This document shows positions 44,201 through 56,200 of a DNA stretch of 64,000 bases, in pieces. Under the pieces are notes generated by a model. The model had not been told where the DNA came from. It ran no database searches and saw only the letters and a list, made by a program, of their open reading frames with translations. Made by a program: the position numbers and the translations under genes. Numbering within the stretch: position 1 is the first letter of the stretch; every line of letters begins with the position of its first letter. The stretch comes from Nilaparvata lugens (lineage: Eukaryota > Arthropoda > Insecta > Hemiptera > Delphacidae). The stretch spans positions 58,469,137 through 58,533,136 of the forward strand of contig NC_052504.1 in assembly GCF_014356525.2 (NCBI RefSeq), written 5' to 3'.

Positions 44201-47200
44201 CCTTGCTTCCGCACTGCAAGAGACACCGTGCTTTTGCACTGCAAGAGATGCTGTGCTTTCGCACTGCCAAAGGACGCCGTGCTTTTGCACTGCCAAAGGA
44301 CGCCGTGCTTCCGCACTGCAGGATATAGGGACGCCATGCTCCCGCACTGCAAAGAGACGCCGTGCTCCTGTACTGCCAAGACGCCGTGCTTCCGCACTGC
44401 AAGGGGGACGCCATGCTTCTGCACTGCAAGAGATGCCATGCTTCCGCACTGCCAAGGGACGCCGTGCTTCCAAACTGCAGGATATAGGGATGTCATGCTT
44501 CCGCACTGCAGGAGACTCCTTGCTTCCGCGCTGCAAGGGGGATGCCATGCTTTGGCACTGCAGGATATAGGGACGCCGTGCTTCTGCACTGCAGGATACA
44601 GAGAAACACAGAACACAGAACACAAAAACATAGAAGGTGAAAAGCACCTCCAACTGAGTTCTTACTCAAGCTGTTGTAGTGTGTCCACATCCGCTGACTT
44701 GCAGGAAAACTGGCCTCTGCTTTTACACTAGGAACAGAGCTTGCGCTCTGCTGGAGGGCTGTGTTTGCACACAGCAAGGCACGAGGATTTTCGCCCTGTC
44801 CAGACAAGCCATGCAGGATGAAGGGTAACACATAACACAAAGCCGGGCTTATGTCCTGAGAGCCGTGCTTTCGCACTAGGGGCCGGGCTTCCGTCCTGCG
44901 AGGAGCCATGCTTTGGCACTGCCTGCCATGCTTTCGCACTGTCACTGTGCTTCCGCACCGTGAAGGTGTGCATCCGCGTGATGACAATCCAGATACTCAC
45001 TGACCAATATGTTGTGTTTGCACACCACATTCTGACGAGCTAGCAACCTGGCTGCAGTGTTCCCACACTGCTGAGGTCAAGCTCGCACACTACCTGTGCT
45101 GGGCTTTCGCCCTGTGGGGAGCCATGCTTTCGCACTGCTTGCCATGCTTTCCCACTGCATGCCGGGCTTTTGCCCTGCAGGGCTGTGCTTTTGCACTGTG
45201 TGCCGTGCTTTTGCACTGCGTGCAATGCTCTTGTGTCATGTGCTTTGCTTTCGCACTGCGTGCCGGGCTTCCGCCCTGTGGGGCCATGCTTTGGCACTGC
45301 CTGCTGTGCTTTTGCACTGCCACTGTACTTCCACACCGAGTAGGTGTGCGTCTGCGTAATGACAATCCAGACACACACTGACTGATGTGTCATGTTTGCA
45401 CACAACGTTTGGATGAGCTAGCAATCTGGCTGCAGTGTTTCCATACTGCTGAGGTCAAGCTCACGCACTACCTGTGCCAGGCTTTTGCCCTGCATGGCCA
45501 TGCTTTCGCACTGCGTGCCAGGTTTCTGCCCTGCAGGACCATGCTTTCGCACTGCCGCTGTGCATCTGCACCGCAAAGGTGTGCATCTGCGTAATGACAA
45601 TCCAGGCACACACTGACTGATGTGTCGTGTTTGCACACTACGTTCGGACAAGCTAGCAACCTGGCTGCCGTGTTCCCACACTGCTGAGGTCAAGATCACA
45701 CACTACCTGTGCCAGGCTTTTGCCCTGCAAGGAGCCGTGCTTTCGCACTGCATTCTGGACTTTCACCCTGCAAGGAGCTAAGCTTTCGCACTGCATGCTG
45801 GGCTTTGGCTCTGTGGGGAGCCGTGCTTTCGCCCTGCGGGGCCGTGATTCTGCACTGCCCTACTTTGCCATGCTTGCACACTGCTATGGCTGGGCTTTTG
45901 CCCTGCATGGCTGTGCTCTCGCACTGTCTACTTCGCCATGCTTGCGCCCTGCATGGCTGTGCTCTTGCACTGCCTAACTCCGCTGTTCTTGTGTACTCTT
46001 TTGGCCAGGCTTTCGCCCTGAGTGGCCGTGCTCTCCTTATCCATCTATCATCCTCCGTGACGATGGCGGCCACCTCTCCTGTAGCCTCCTTTTGGCCCTC
46101 ATGTGTGTTGGTCGGTGTGTCACCTCCTGACAATGCTCGGAAGAGTGCATCAGGGACCACGTTCAGCTTCCCTTGTCGGTATTTGATAACCAAGTTGTAC
46201 TGCTGCATTTCCAAGGCCCATCTCGCGAGCCTTCCTGTTGGGTTTGGGATGGCTCTGAGCCACTTTAGAGCCTGGTGATCCTTGATCACTGTAGTCTTGT
46301 ATCCCTCTATATACGGCTTGAATTTTCTCAATGTGAAAATCACAGCCAGGCATTCCTTTTTGGTGGTGGAATTCCTCAGCTCGGCCCCCTTGAGCCCTCT
46401 GCTTGCGTAGGCGATGACCTTCTCCTCCCCATCGACATCCTGGGTAAGTACAGATCCTAATCCATATTCCAAGGCATCTGTTTGGAGTGTGAACGGAAGT
46501 TCAAAGCGAGGATACATGAGCACTGATGATCCAGTGAGGGCCCCCTTTATATCCTGGAAGACCCTGTCCTCTTCTGGTCCCCAGTGCCACTTCACTCCTA
46601 CCCTCAGCAGCCGGTGCAAGGGGGTTGCAACACACCTCCTATACCAGGACGCCAATCCCAGAAAACTCCAGAGCATCCTCAGCCGATGTGGAGTTGGAAA
46701 CTCGTTCACAGCTCTCACTGTTTCCAGATCGGTCCTGAGCCCCTGCTTCATCACTATGTGACCCAAGTACCGCAACTCTCGCTTCAAGAACTGGCACTTC
46801 TCCTGGTTAATTACCAAGCCAGCCTCTCGTAGCCTTCTGGACACTCTAGCTAAATTTAGCATATGAGCTTCCAATGTCTCTCCCAGGATGATGACGTCGT
46901 CCAGGTAAGCAGAGGCACAGGGCTCCAACTCCGGCCCAATTACCTGGTCTAGCAGACATTGGAATGTAGCACCAGCTGAGTGCAGTCCAAACGGCATCAT
47001 CTGGAATTGGAATAGCCCCCTTCCAGGAACTCTAAACGCTGTAAGCTGCTTACTCTGCTCCTCCAATGGTACTTGCCAATACCCGCTCTTCAAGTCGATT
47101 TAAGAAATGTATTTAGCATTCCTCAATCGATCCAAGATGCCTGTCATATTCGGCAGAGGATATGCATCTCGTTCCGTGAGTGAATTAATTTGACGGAAAT

Positions 47201-50200
47201 TGATGCAAAATCGCATCTTTCCATTGGCCTTCTCCACCAAGACAATTGGTGAACTCCAAGGGCTGCTGCTCGGCTCAATCACCCGCTGATTGAGCATACT
47301 GTTGACTTCCTTGTTTATCACCACTTGCATAAGCAGATTGCGAGGATACAGACGTTGAAGGAACGGTTCAGCTCCTTCTTTCAGTCTGATCTTATGCACC
47401 AGGAGATGGGTCGCACCTGGCACATCTCTGAATTTCTCCAGCTCCGCCTCCAGGAATTTTTTGAACTCCTCCTTTTCTGAAGTCACAGCTGCCACCTGTT
47501 CCACTGAAGCAGGAGGCAATACCATCCTCCTCTGCCTTAGATCGAGTCTTGCTTGAATTGCTTTCAAATGACTTAATCCCAAAATCATTTTGGATTCTAA
47601 CTCGTTGATCACTGCCACTCTCCAGTAGACTTGTCTACTGCACACCTCGGCAGTCAGCTTCAGCTCCTCCACTATGGGAAGCTTCTCTCCAGTCACCAAA
47701 ACAGGTTGATGGCTGATTGGTTTAACCTGGCAATTACCAGACTTCTTCAGTTGTTGTGCTGCCTCTCCAGAGACATAGGACAACTCAGCCTTGGTATCGA
47801 CCAGTGCATTGAGCCAGACGTCTTGGACATGTACCAGCATGAAGATGCGTGTCTCCTGGGGCTGCGGACACCTTCCTTGCGTGTCTATGGTGGCTGCACT
47901 GGACTTCATCTCTCTCCCTTGGACCTTCACAGTCTTCTGGGTAGTTGGTGCACTCTTCTCCCTGGGTTGAGGCTCCCACTCCACGGTATGGGTGCGAGTG
48001 TTGATCTTCACCCTGTGCTCCCACAGAAACTGCATGCCAAATAAAAATTTGGGTGATAATCCCTCCATGATTGTCATCACTGTGGGCAGCACTTCTTGGC
48101 CGACTCTCAGGTTGTTTTCCAACTCCCCATACAGCCACGCCGCTGTTCCATTGGCCAAGACCACATCCCGCTGTGTAGGTGTTTTCCCTGCACACCCAGC
48201 TGCCTCTAAGCTCACGAACGTTGCTAAGCTTAAATAGTTGGATTCCACTCCTGTATCGAATAAAGCTCAATATTGGTGGCCAGCTACCTCGACTGTGGTG
48301 TACAGCCTGTTGTCAAACTGCAACTCCGGTTCCAGTTGGAGTTGGTTCCTGGTTCTCACCACAGTGGCTTTATCTGTCGTCCTCTTTTGGTCTCTCTCAC
48401 AGGCACAACTGGGATGAGACTTCCCACAGGTCGTGCAGAGAGAAACCTCAGGGCACTCTGACCCCCAGTGACCCACCTTCTTGCACTGCCAGCACACAGG
48501 TCCAACTGGAGTCGACTCTGCACATCGTTGGGCTGTTGTAGGCTCAGGTTTGGGGCGAGATTTCACAGGTTTACGAACCTCCTCCTGTTTCGCAGCCTGC
48601 TGCTTCTGCTGAGCACTTTTCTCCTCTGACTTTATCCGCTCATACTGCCTGACCAGCTTGAGCAGATTGTCAACTGGATAAACTTTGGCTTCCCTGATGT
48701 ACAGCTTGGACCGAGGTAGGAGATTCTTGTAGGGCCTCTGTAGCTGGTGGCTGATTGAGAAATCTCCTCTCTGCCTCATGAGGGTCTGAAGTTCCTCCAC
48801 ATAGTCATCAAAGGCCACGCCTTCACGTTGCAGTCGACCCAGGACCAGGACCCAGTCCTCCTTGTAGGTCGCTGGATAGTAACAAGACCGGAAGTCTCTT
48901 ACAAAATCGTTCCAATGATGCCAGAACCTCCTCCAGTTCCGCATCCACAAGGAACACCTTCCCGCTAACATTTCTGGTAGCGCCGGGAACAACTGCTCCC
49001 CTGTCAACCCATAGGCTTGTTTCAATTCCTCAAGGAGCTCCAGGAAACTAGGAGCGTCTCCATTCCCATCATATGACAACCTCCATCCCCGAACTTTATC
49101 GCACACTGTTCCTGTGTCCATAAATGGAGTGTGAGGTGCTGCAGCTCTGATCGGTGATTTCGTTGCATGTCGGGGCCTGTACTGGTGAGCCGGTGAAACC
49201 TCTGGTCTCACTAATGCAGGTCTCGCATGATATAGTGGTCCAGTATCTGCATTAGCCAGTATTGATCTCGGCAATGCTGGTTGCATCACAGCCTCTCCAC
49301 TAGGAGGTGGTGGTAGCATTGTGAGGAATCGCTGCCTCTGCTCTGCTAACGCTCTCCTCAACTCGGAACAGGTGCTGTCAGTAGGCACAGAGTCCAAGAG
49401 CAATTCGACAGTGTCTCTGCTCTGCAAGCGATACACCCACGAATGACATGACTTGTCATCCAAAGCTGGTGACGCCTCCTCAGGTAGTTTTTTGAGTCTG
49501 GAAGACTCCTGGTGATCTTCCTCTACAGAAGGCCACAGTGACGTTGCTCCATCCGCCTCGTGGTAGCTCACACTAGCTCCATCGCTAGCCTAGCTCGGAC
49601 TGCTGGATTCACCTGCTGTTCTCCTGTGGTGATCCACTAGAACCTTCCTCAGCTCCGCCATTGTACCTGTTGCAGGTAACCCTGCCGATGTTCCTGGCTA
49701 CACTGCTTCATTACGGTGGAGTTTGTAGATCCAGGACACTCCTGGATCGCTGCTTTCCTCTGGCGCCTCCTTGTCCTCTCCAGCACGATTACACTTCACT
49801 TCCATACTCATTGCTGTTTTTCTCCTCCTACCTTTGGCCCCACGTTTGTGTGCCAATCTACTGAGTAAATTTTTGCCCACACCTTCTTCTATCAGAATTC
49901 CCAGTGTCGCTCTGGGCCAGCTAGATTCAGTCAGCGTCTGGGGTGGCCGCAGCAGGTGATGGGAGGTTTGGTGGGGCGACCGTCAACCACCCTCGTTCAA
50001 GTCGGGGGTTGGAACAGGGTCTTGAGTACCTTGAAGAAATGCTTCCCTCTTTTGGGTAAGAGGGGCTGTGCTTTCGCACTGCCTGAAAGGGTTGGGCATG
50101 GAGTGAGAGGAACAGGAACGATCTGGTGTCTGCCATGAGGGGAGTCTCTGGTACAGGATGAACATTCCCAATTGCCACTAGATGTCCTCTTGGTATTTGG

Positions 50201-53200
50201 GTCTGAAATAGCAGGGTATAAGAGCCTTGGGACTGGTTGCCATAGTTGGTCACCAGGTCCCTAACCTCGGGTACCTGCTATTTCCTGTGGCCAGGATCAT
50301 GTCTCGAGGTCGAGACCAAGCCTTACTCAAGGTACTCTTGCTATTCTAGGATGGAATAGCAAGGTATGGGGGCCCTTGCACTGGGTGTCACAACTGGTCA
50401 CCGGGTCCCTAACCTTGGGCACCAGCTATTTCCTGTGACTAGGATCATGTCTTGGTGTCGAGAAAGGCCTTCTCAAGCGTTACTCAAGGTCATCTTGTTA
50501 TTCTAGGACGAAATAGCAAGGTATGAGAGCCCTTGCACCAGGCATCACTACAGGTCACCAGGTCCCTAACCTCAGGTACCGGCTATTTCCTGTGGCCAGG
50601 ATCATGTCTCGAGGTCGAGACCAAGCCTTACTCAAGGTACTCTTGCTATTCTAGGATGGAATAGCAAGGTATGGGGGCCCTTGCACTGGGTGTCACAACT
50701 GGTCACCGGGTCCCTAACCTTGGGCACCAGCTATTTCCTGTGACTAGGATCATGTCTTGGTGTCGAGAATGGGCACCAGCTATTTCCTGTGACTAGGATC
50801 ATGTCTTGGTGTCGAGAAAGGCCTTCTCAAGCGTTACTCAAGGTCCTCTTGTTATTCTAGGACGAAATAGCAAGGTATGAGAGCCCTTGCACCGGGCATC
50901 ACTACAGGTCACCAGGTCCCTAACCTCGGGTACCGGCTATTTCCTGTGGCCAGGATCATGTCTCGAGGTCGAGACCAAGCCTTACTCGAGGTCCTCTTGC
51001 TATTCTAGGACGGAATAGCAAGGTATGGGGGCCCTTGCACTGGGTGTCACAACTGGTCACCGGGTCCCTAACCTTGGGCACCAGCTATTTCCTGTGACTA
51101 GGATCATGTCTTGGTGTCGAGAAAGGCCTTCTCAAGCGTTACTCGAGGTCCTCTTGTTATTCTAGGACGAAATAGCAAGGTAAGAGAGCCCTTGCACCAG
51201 GCATCACTACAGGTCACCGGGTCCCTAACCTTGGGTACTGGCTATTTCCTGGGACTAGGATCATGTCTTGGTGTCGAGAAAGTCCTTCTCAAGCCTCACT
51301 CAAGGTCCTCTCTTGCTATTCTAGGATGGAATGGCAAGGTATGAGAGCCCTAGCACCGGGCATCACTACTGGTCACCAGGTCCCTAACCACGGGTACTGG
51401 CTATTTCCTTGGGCCAGGATCGTGTCTTGGTGGCGAGAAGGGCCTTTCCAAGCCTTACTCGCGGTCCTCTTGTTATTCTAGGACGAAATAGCAAGATATG
51501 AGAGCCCTTGCACTGGGTGTCACTACTGGTCACCAGGTCCCTAACCTCGGGCACCGGCTATTTCCTGCGACTAGGATCGTGTCTTGGTGTCGAGAAAGTC
51601 CTTCTCAAGCCTTACTCGAGGTCCTCTTGTTATTCTAGGACAAAATAGCAAGGTATGAGAGCCCTTGCACCAGGTATCACTACAGGTCACCGGGTCCCTA
51701 ACCTTGGGCACTGGCTATTTCCTGCGACTAGGATCTTGTCTTGGTGTCGAGAAAGTCCTTCTCAAGCCTTACTCAACGTCCTCTTGCTATTCTAGGACGG
51801 AATAGCAAGGTATGAGAGCCCTAGCACCGGGCGTCACTACTGGTCACCAGGTCCCTAACCACGGGTACTGGCTATTTCCTTGGGCCAGGATCGTGTCTTG
51901 GTGGCGAGAAGGGCCTTCTCAAGCCTTACTCGCGGTCCTCTTGTCATTCTAGGACGAAATAGCAAGATATGAGAGCCCTTGCACCGGGTGTCACTATTGG
52001 TCACCAGGTCCCTTACCTCAGGCACCGGCTATTTCCTGCAACTAGGATCGTGTCTGTGTGTCGAGAATGTCCTTCTTGAGCCTTATTCGAGGTCCTCTTG
52101 TTATTCTAGGACGAAATAGCAAGGTATGAGAGCCCTTGCACTGGTGACGCCCGGTCACCGGGTCCCTAACCTCGGGCACTGGCTATTTCCTGGGGCCAGG
52201 ATCGTGTCTTGGTGTCGAGAAAGGCCTTGCCAAGCCTTTCTCGAAGTACTCTTGCTATTCTAGGACGAAATAGCAAGGTATGGGAGCCCTTGCACCAGTC
52301 GTCACAACTGGGTCCCTAACCTTGGGCACCAGCTATTTCCTGCAACTAGGATCGTGTCTCGGAAGGCCTTCCCGAGCCTTTCTCGAGGTCCTCTTGTTTT
52401 TCCTATTGGAAATAGGAAGGTAGGAAAGTCCCTTACACTCGCCGTCGCTGTCGGTCACCGGGTCTGTAACCTCGGTCACCAGCTATTTCCTGTCGTCAGG
52501 ATTGCATCTTGAGGTCGAGAAAGGCCTCCCTGAGCCTAACTCGAGGTTCTCTTATCGAGGCACACAGTATAATCTGCTCTCAAATGTTCAAGTGCTATGT
52601 CTGTTTTCGATATAAACCTCGCCATGACATTTCACCAATGGGACAACTACCTCAGCCTCAAGTGACACCCTCTTGTCCTTTCCCCAATACTGGAATTGAT
52701 TATGGTGGTCAATTTAACATCAAGGTGCATAATCTACGCTCCACTTCTATCACCAAGGCCTACATCTGTGCTTTTGTATGCGTGGTGATGAAAGCAATCC
52801 ACATTGGAGTAGTAACTGACTTGTCCTCTGAAGCATCCATTGCTGCTTTGAAGAGATTTGTTTCTTGGTGTGGCCTCTGTAAAAACCTCTATATCCAATT
52901 GTGGGACAAATTTTGTTGCTTCTAGCAATATCTTCCAAGCCCTTCTCATGTCAAAGTGTATCCTACTTTCTGAGTTTGCTGCCCACCAATACATTATTTT
53001 CCACTCTAACCCACCTGCCACTCCTCATCAGTGTGGCCTCTGGGAAGCAGCCATCAAGAGTATCAGACACCACCTCCGTCGTGTCATTGATGAACAAATA
53101 CTGACACTTGTTGAATTCACTACACTCATTACTCAAATAGAGGCAATATTGAATTCTTGACCTCTTACTCCTCTGTCAAATGATCCAACTGATATATCAG

Positions 53201-56200
53201 CCCTAACACCAGGTCATTTCTTGACTGGATCACAATTGGTTGCCATTCCTGAAGAAGATTTTCAAGATGTCAACCTCAATCGCCTCAAACACTGGAAACT
53301 TATTGAAGCACTCTATCAACACATGTGGAAGAGATGGCTTTTGGAATACATCCATACCCTTCTACAGAAAACCAAATGGAACAAGGATGATCACAATCTA
53401 CAGGTCTCACATGGCCACTAGCCCGCATTATTGATGTCTATCATGGAAGGGATTGAGTTGTACGAGTGGTTCACTTGAAGACTCAACAAGGAACTCTGAC
53501 TCGTCCATCACACAAAGTGTTTCCACTACCCTCGAACTCTGAGTGATCTTAATGCCAAGCCTGGCATACTTGTAAATAGTATCATGAACTCTATTTTTAT
53601 ATTCCAGTTGTAGTATTCTATTTATTGTTGAATCCTAGGAGGATTCAAGGCCACTGCTATGTTTCATATTTAGTATTATTATTAATTGTAGCTTTAGAGT
53701 CCTCAACCCTCAACTGGTTTCTATTGGTTACTTGTGGTTGTGCAGTAACCCTTTCTTTGTAATCTAGCGCATGCATTCAGTGGAAGCGTTACCCCGGCTT
53801 CCATTCATATGAAGAGATTGCTATGAGAAACTTCTATTCCGCTCTCGTTAAAACTGCTCCACAATATTCTCTTCTTATTATTAACAGTATTGTGGAAAAC
53901 CTCGTTTAATTGTTATTTTTCTTATGATATATTATTATTACCGGCCGTGAAAACCGTAACTCATACCTTAACTCCTTACCGCAATCATTATTGTTCCACC
54001 TCATTTCCGACCTTTTACCTCATATAGTGAAATACCTAAAAGTGCTACAAGACATTCACCATCAACGCTACGTGTGGCCACACCAATGAGTCAACGCTTC
54101 AATTATGTATGGTGAAAAGGAACAATATCAAGGTATTTAGATTCATTTATCAATTTCATTATTATTTATCCTTGCATCACGTTTTGTGGTATCCTCACCC
54201 CTTCATCTGGTCTTATTCTACTACTCCTTTTATTTCCTATCCTTATTCCCGAACAAAAAGTTTTATTTGATTTTATGTTACAGCCTATTTTAAAAATGGC
54301 AATATTAGTTTTCCATTTTTTTGCGATTCTAGTGGTTATCAAGAGTCTCTAAATCGAGTCTGATATGTCATAGAAAATAATGATTGGTTCTAAATTGTGG
54401 ATAATTTTATCCTTTACGAGCTCAAATGCCTGAAATTCATCTTGAATCTCTGTCTCCTATCATAGAACTGCCGAGACTGTTAATATGTGTAAAATATCTT
54501 AAATTTCCTGATTTTTTCAACAATCTAATCTTTCTCACGAACATAAATTTCATGAATCGTTTACATCAAATGATAGAGAAGATTCTATTCTACAATTCAA
54601 GATCAAGTGTTGTTTTTTATATTAATGGGTTACCGAAATACATAGCGTATTGAATATAGAAAATGTTCATTTTTTGTGTATTGAAATACTGCTTAAAGTA
54701 CAATCAGTAATGAATTCTTAATTTTTGTACGGAATTTAACTTTTGATCCATGATTTTTAACCGCCTTGACAAGCCGAGAAGAATGTATGATGAGATCCGA
54801 TCATTGTAACAAAAGTTATGAGGGTTTGAAATTTTTATCCTTGAGGTGTCCTTATGTGCGCCTCTCTACTAAATCAAGTGCATCTAATGGATGATTCTCA
54901 TAGAACATGATCTTATGAACTTATATCATTGTGCGAAATCTCAATGTGACAACAATGTAGTTAATGATGATGGTTGAAGCTAAAAATAAGGTGTTTTCAA
55001 AATACAAGGAGCATTGTTGTCAGGTGTACCTGGAAATCTATAAAAGATAGAGTGCTCTACCTGGTCTCAGATTGTAGAGCAAATTCCGCCGAAAGGGATT
55101 TTGAATTATAAATTTAGATGGTAACAATCGGAAGATATTTTTGATCGAAAAATAAAATTCATCAAAATTGATTTTGTCTTTAAATTTTACTCATTTTTTA
55201 AAAATCATAACTCATTACTCATTGAAGATAGAGAGTTTCAAATGATCTCATTTCATTGAAAATTTCATAATCTTAAAAAAGGTGGGAGCGAAATTTTCTG
55301 TCCAAATACTGGATTTGGCGGGAAAGCTGAAAACTGGAAATGAACCAAAAATAACGAGTTCTTTGTGACATTCTGTATCCAGCACAAGGAAATTTTGAAT
55401 GAAAAAATTGGTTCTGGACTTCTCTAATGTATCCAAACAATATACTACGAGAGGTTATCTCTAAAGTAAAGACCGTTGGCAAATTTCTCGCCATGAGGTT
55501 GGCTAACCTGTGTCGGCTGAATCCAGTCTCATAATATACACACTGCATTGTTGTCTGCCATTTGTCCCGTTGTTCTATCTTTATTTACGTTTCAGTTATA
55601 GCATTTAGAAATGAATGAGAAAATTGATGTTGCCGCCAATTGTGAAATTCGTGGAGTGATATGTTTTTAAACCATCAAAACGTTAAACCGGTCAAAATTC
55701 ATAGGCAGTTGGTTACTGTGTACGGTGAAAATGTGATGAATGAAAGAAACGTTCGAAAATGATGTGAAAGGTTTAGAAATAAGAGAGTTAACGTGCATGA
55801 TGAAGAACGTTCCAGGAGGCCCTCAATAATCAACGAGGACTTGTTGAAAAAGGTTGATGAAGAAATCAAAAACAATCGTCGCATGACAATATCTGAATTG
55901 ACCCATATTTTCCCTGGTGTTTCAAGAGCTGTTATTGGTCGCATTGTGCATGACCATTTAGGCTTCAGAAAAGTTTGTGCGTGTTGGGTGCCATACGCAT
56001 TATCGGAATGTCACAAACAAATCCAAATGGGATCTGCTTTGGAATTCCTAATGCGCCACAAAGAAAATGGTGATGAATTCCTTAATTCAATAGTTACCGG
56101 CGATGAAACCTGGATTTCTTATTACACGCCAGAAAGAAAACGGCAGTCATGTGAATGGTGTCATCCTCAGTCACCAATGAAACCAAAAAAGGTCAAGCCA

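Larger units (their letters stand above)
42191..52558 (-). mobile_element. Gypsy-type retrotransposon with minisatellite LTRs and a hairpin repeat array
   Basis: Lying in the BEL pol on the minus strand. In sense order: 5' LTR (about 52558-49874), gag, protease, RT and RNase H, then a 2-kb tandem-repeat array in place of integrase, a unique 3' region and the 3' LTR (to 42191). Both LTRs share the same inner end (+ strand TGCCCACACCT, then CAGAATTCCCAGTGTC). No matching target duplication was found. Part of BEL pol is missing at the insertion, so the right edge is probably rearranged. Base composition (GC-rich) differs sharply from all surroundings. Confidence 0.8.
28037..54255 (+). mobile_element. 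BEL/Pao LTR retrotransposon, broken up by nested insertions
   Basis: The element runs from a 5' LTR starting TGTTTCGTATTTAG to a 3' LTR ending TTCCCGAACA. It is flanked by the 5-bp duplication AAAAG at 28032-28036 and 54256-54260. Internal coding pieces in order are gag, zinc-knuckle segment, aspartic protease, reverse transcriptase, RNase H and integrase, the BEL/Pao order. All are on the + strand, opposite to the transporter gene whose intron holds it. Insertions are a P-like element and a deleted Gypsy in the 5' LTR, a LINE fragment with flanking duplication in gag, and a second Gypsy element in pol. Several frameshifts and a missing stretch of pol make it inactive. Confidence 0.9.

Noticed and set aside
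43681..44653. Frames around the Gypsy 3' region as host genes
   Set aside because: They lie between Gypsy RNase H and LTR, overlap on both strands, and are made of repeat units or G-runs.
42591..52555. Possible CRISPR array from regular repeats
   Set aside because: Units are contiguous and about 157 bases long without unique spacers, and lie inside LTRs of a eukaryotic retroelement.
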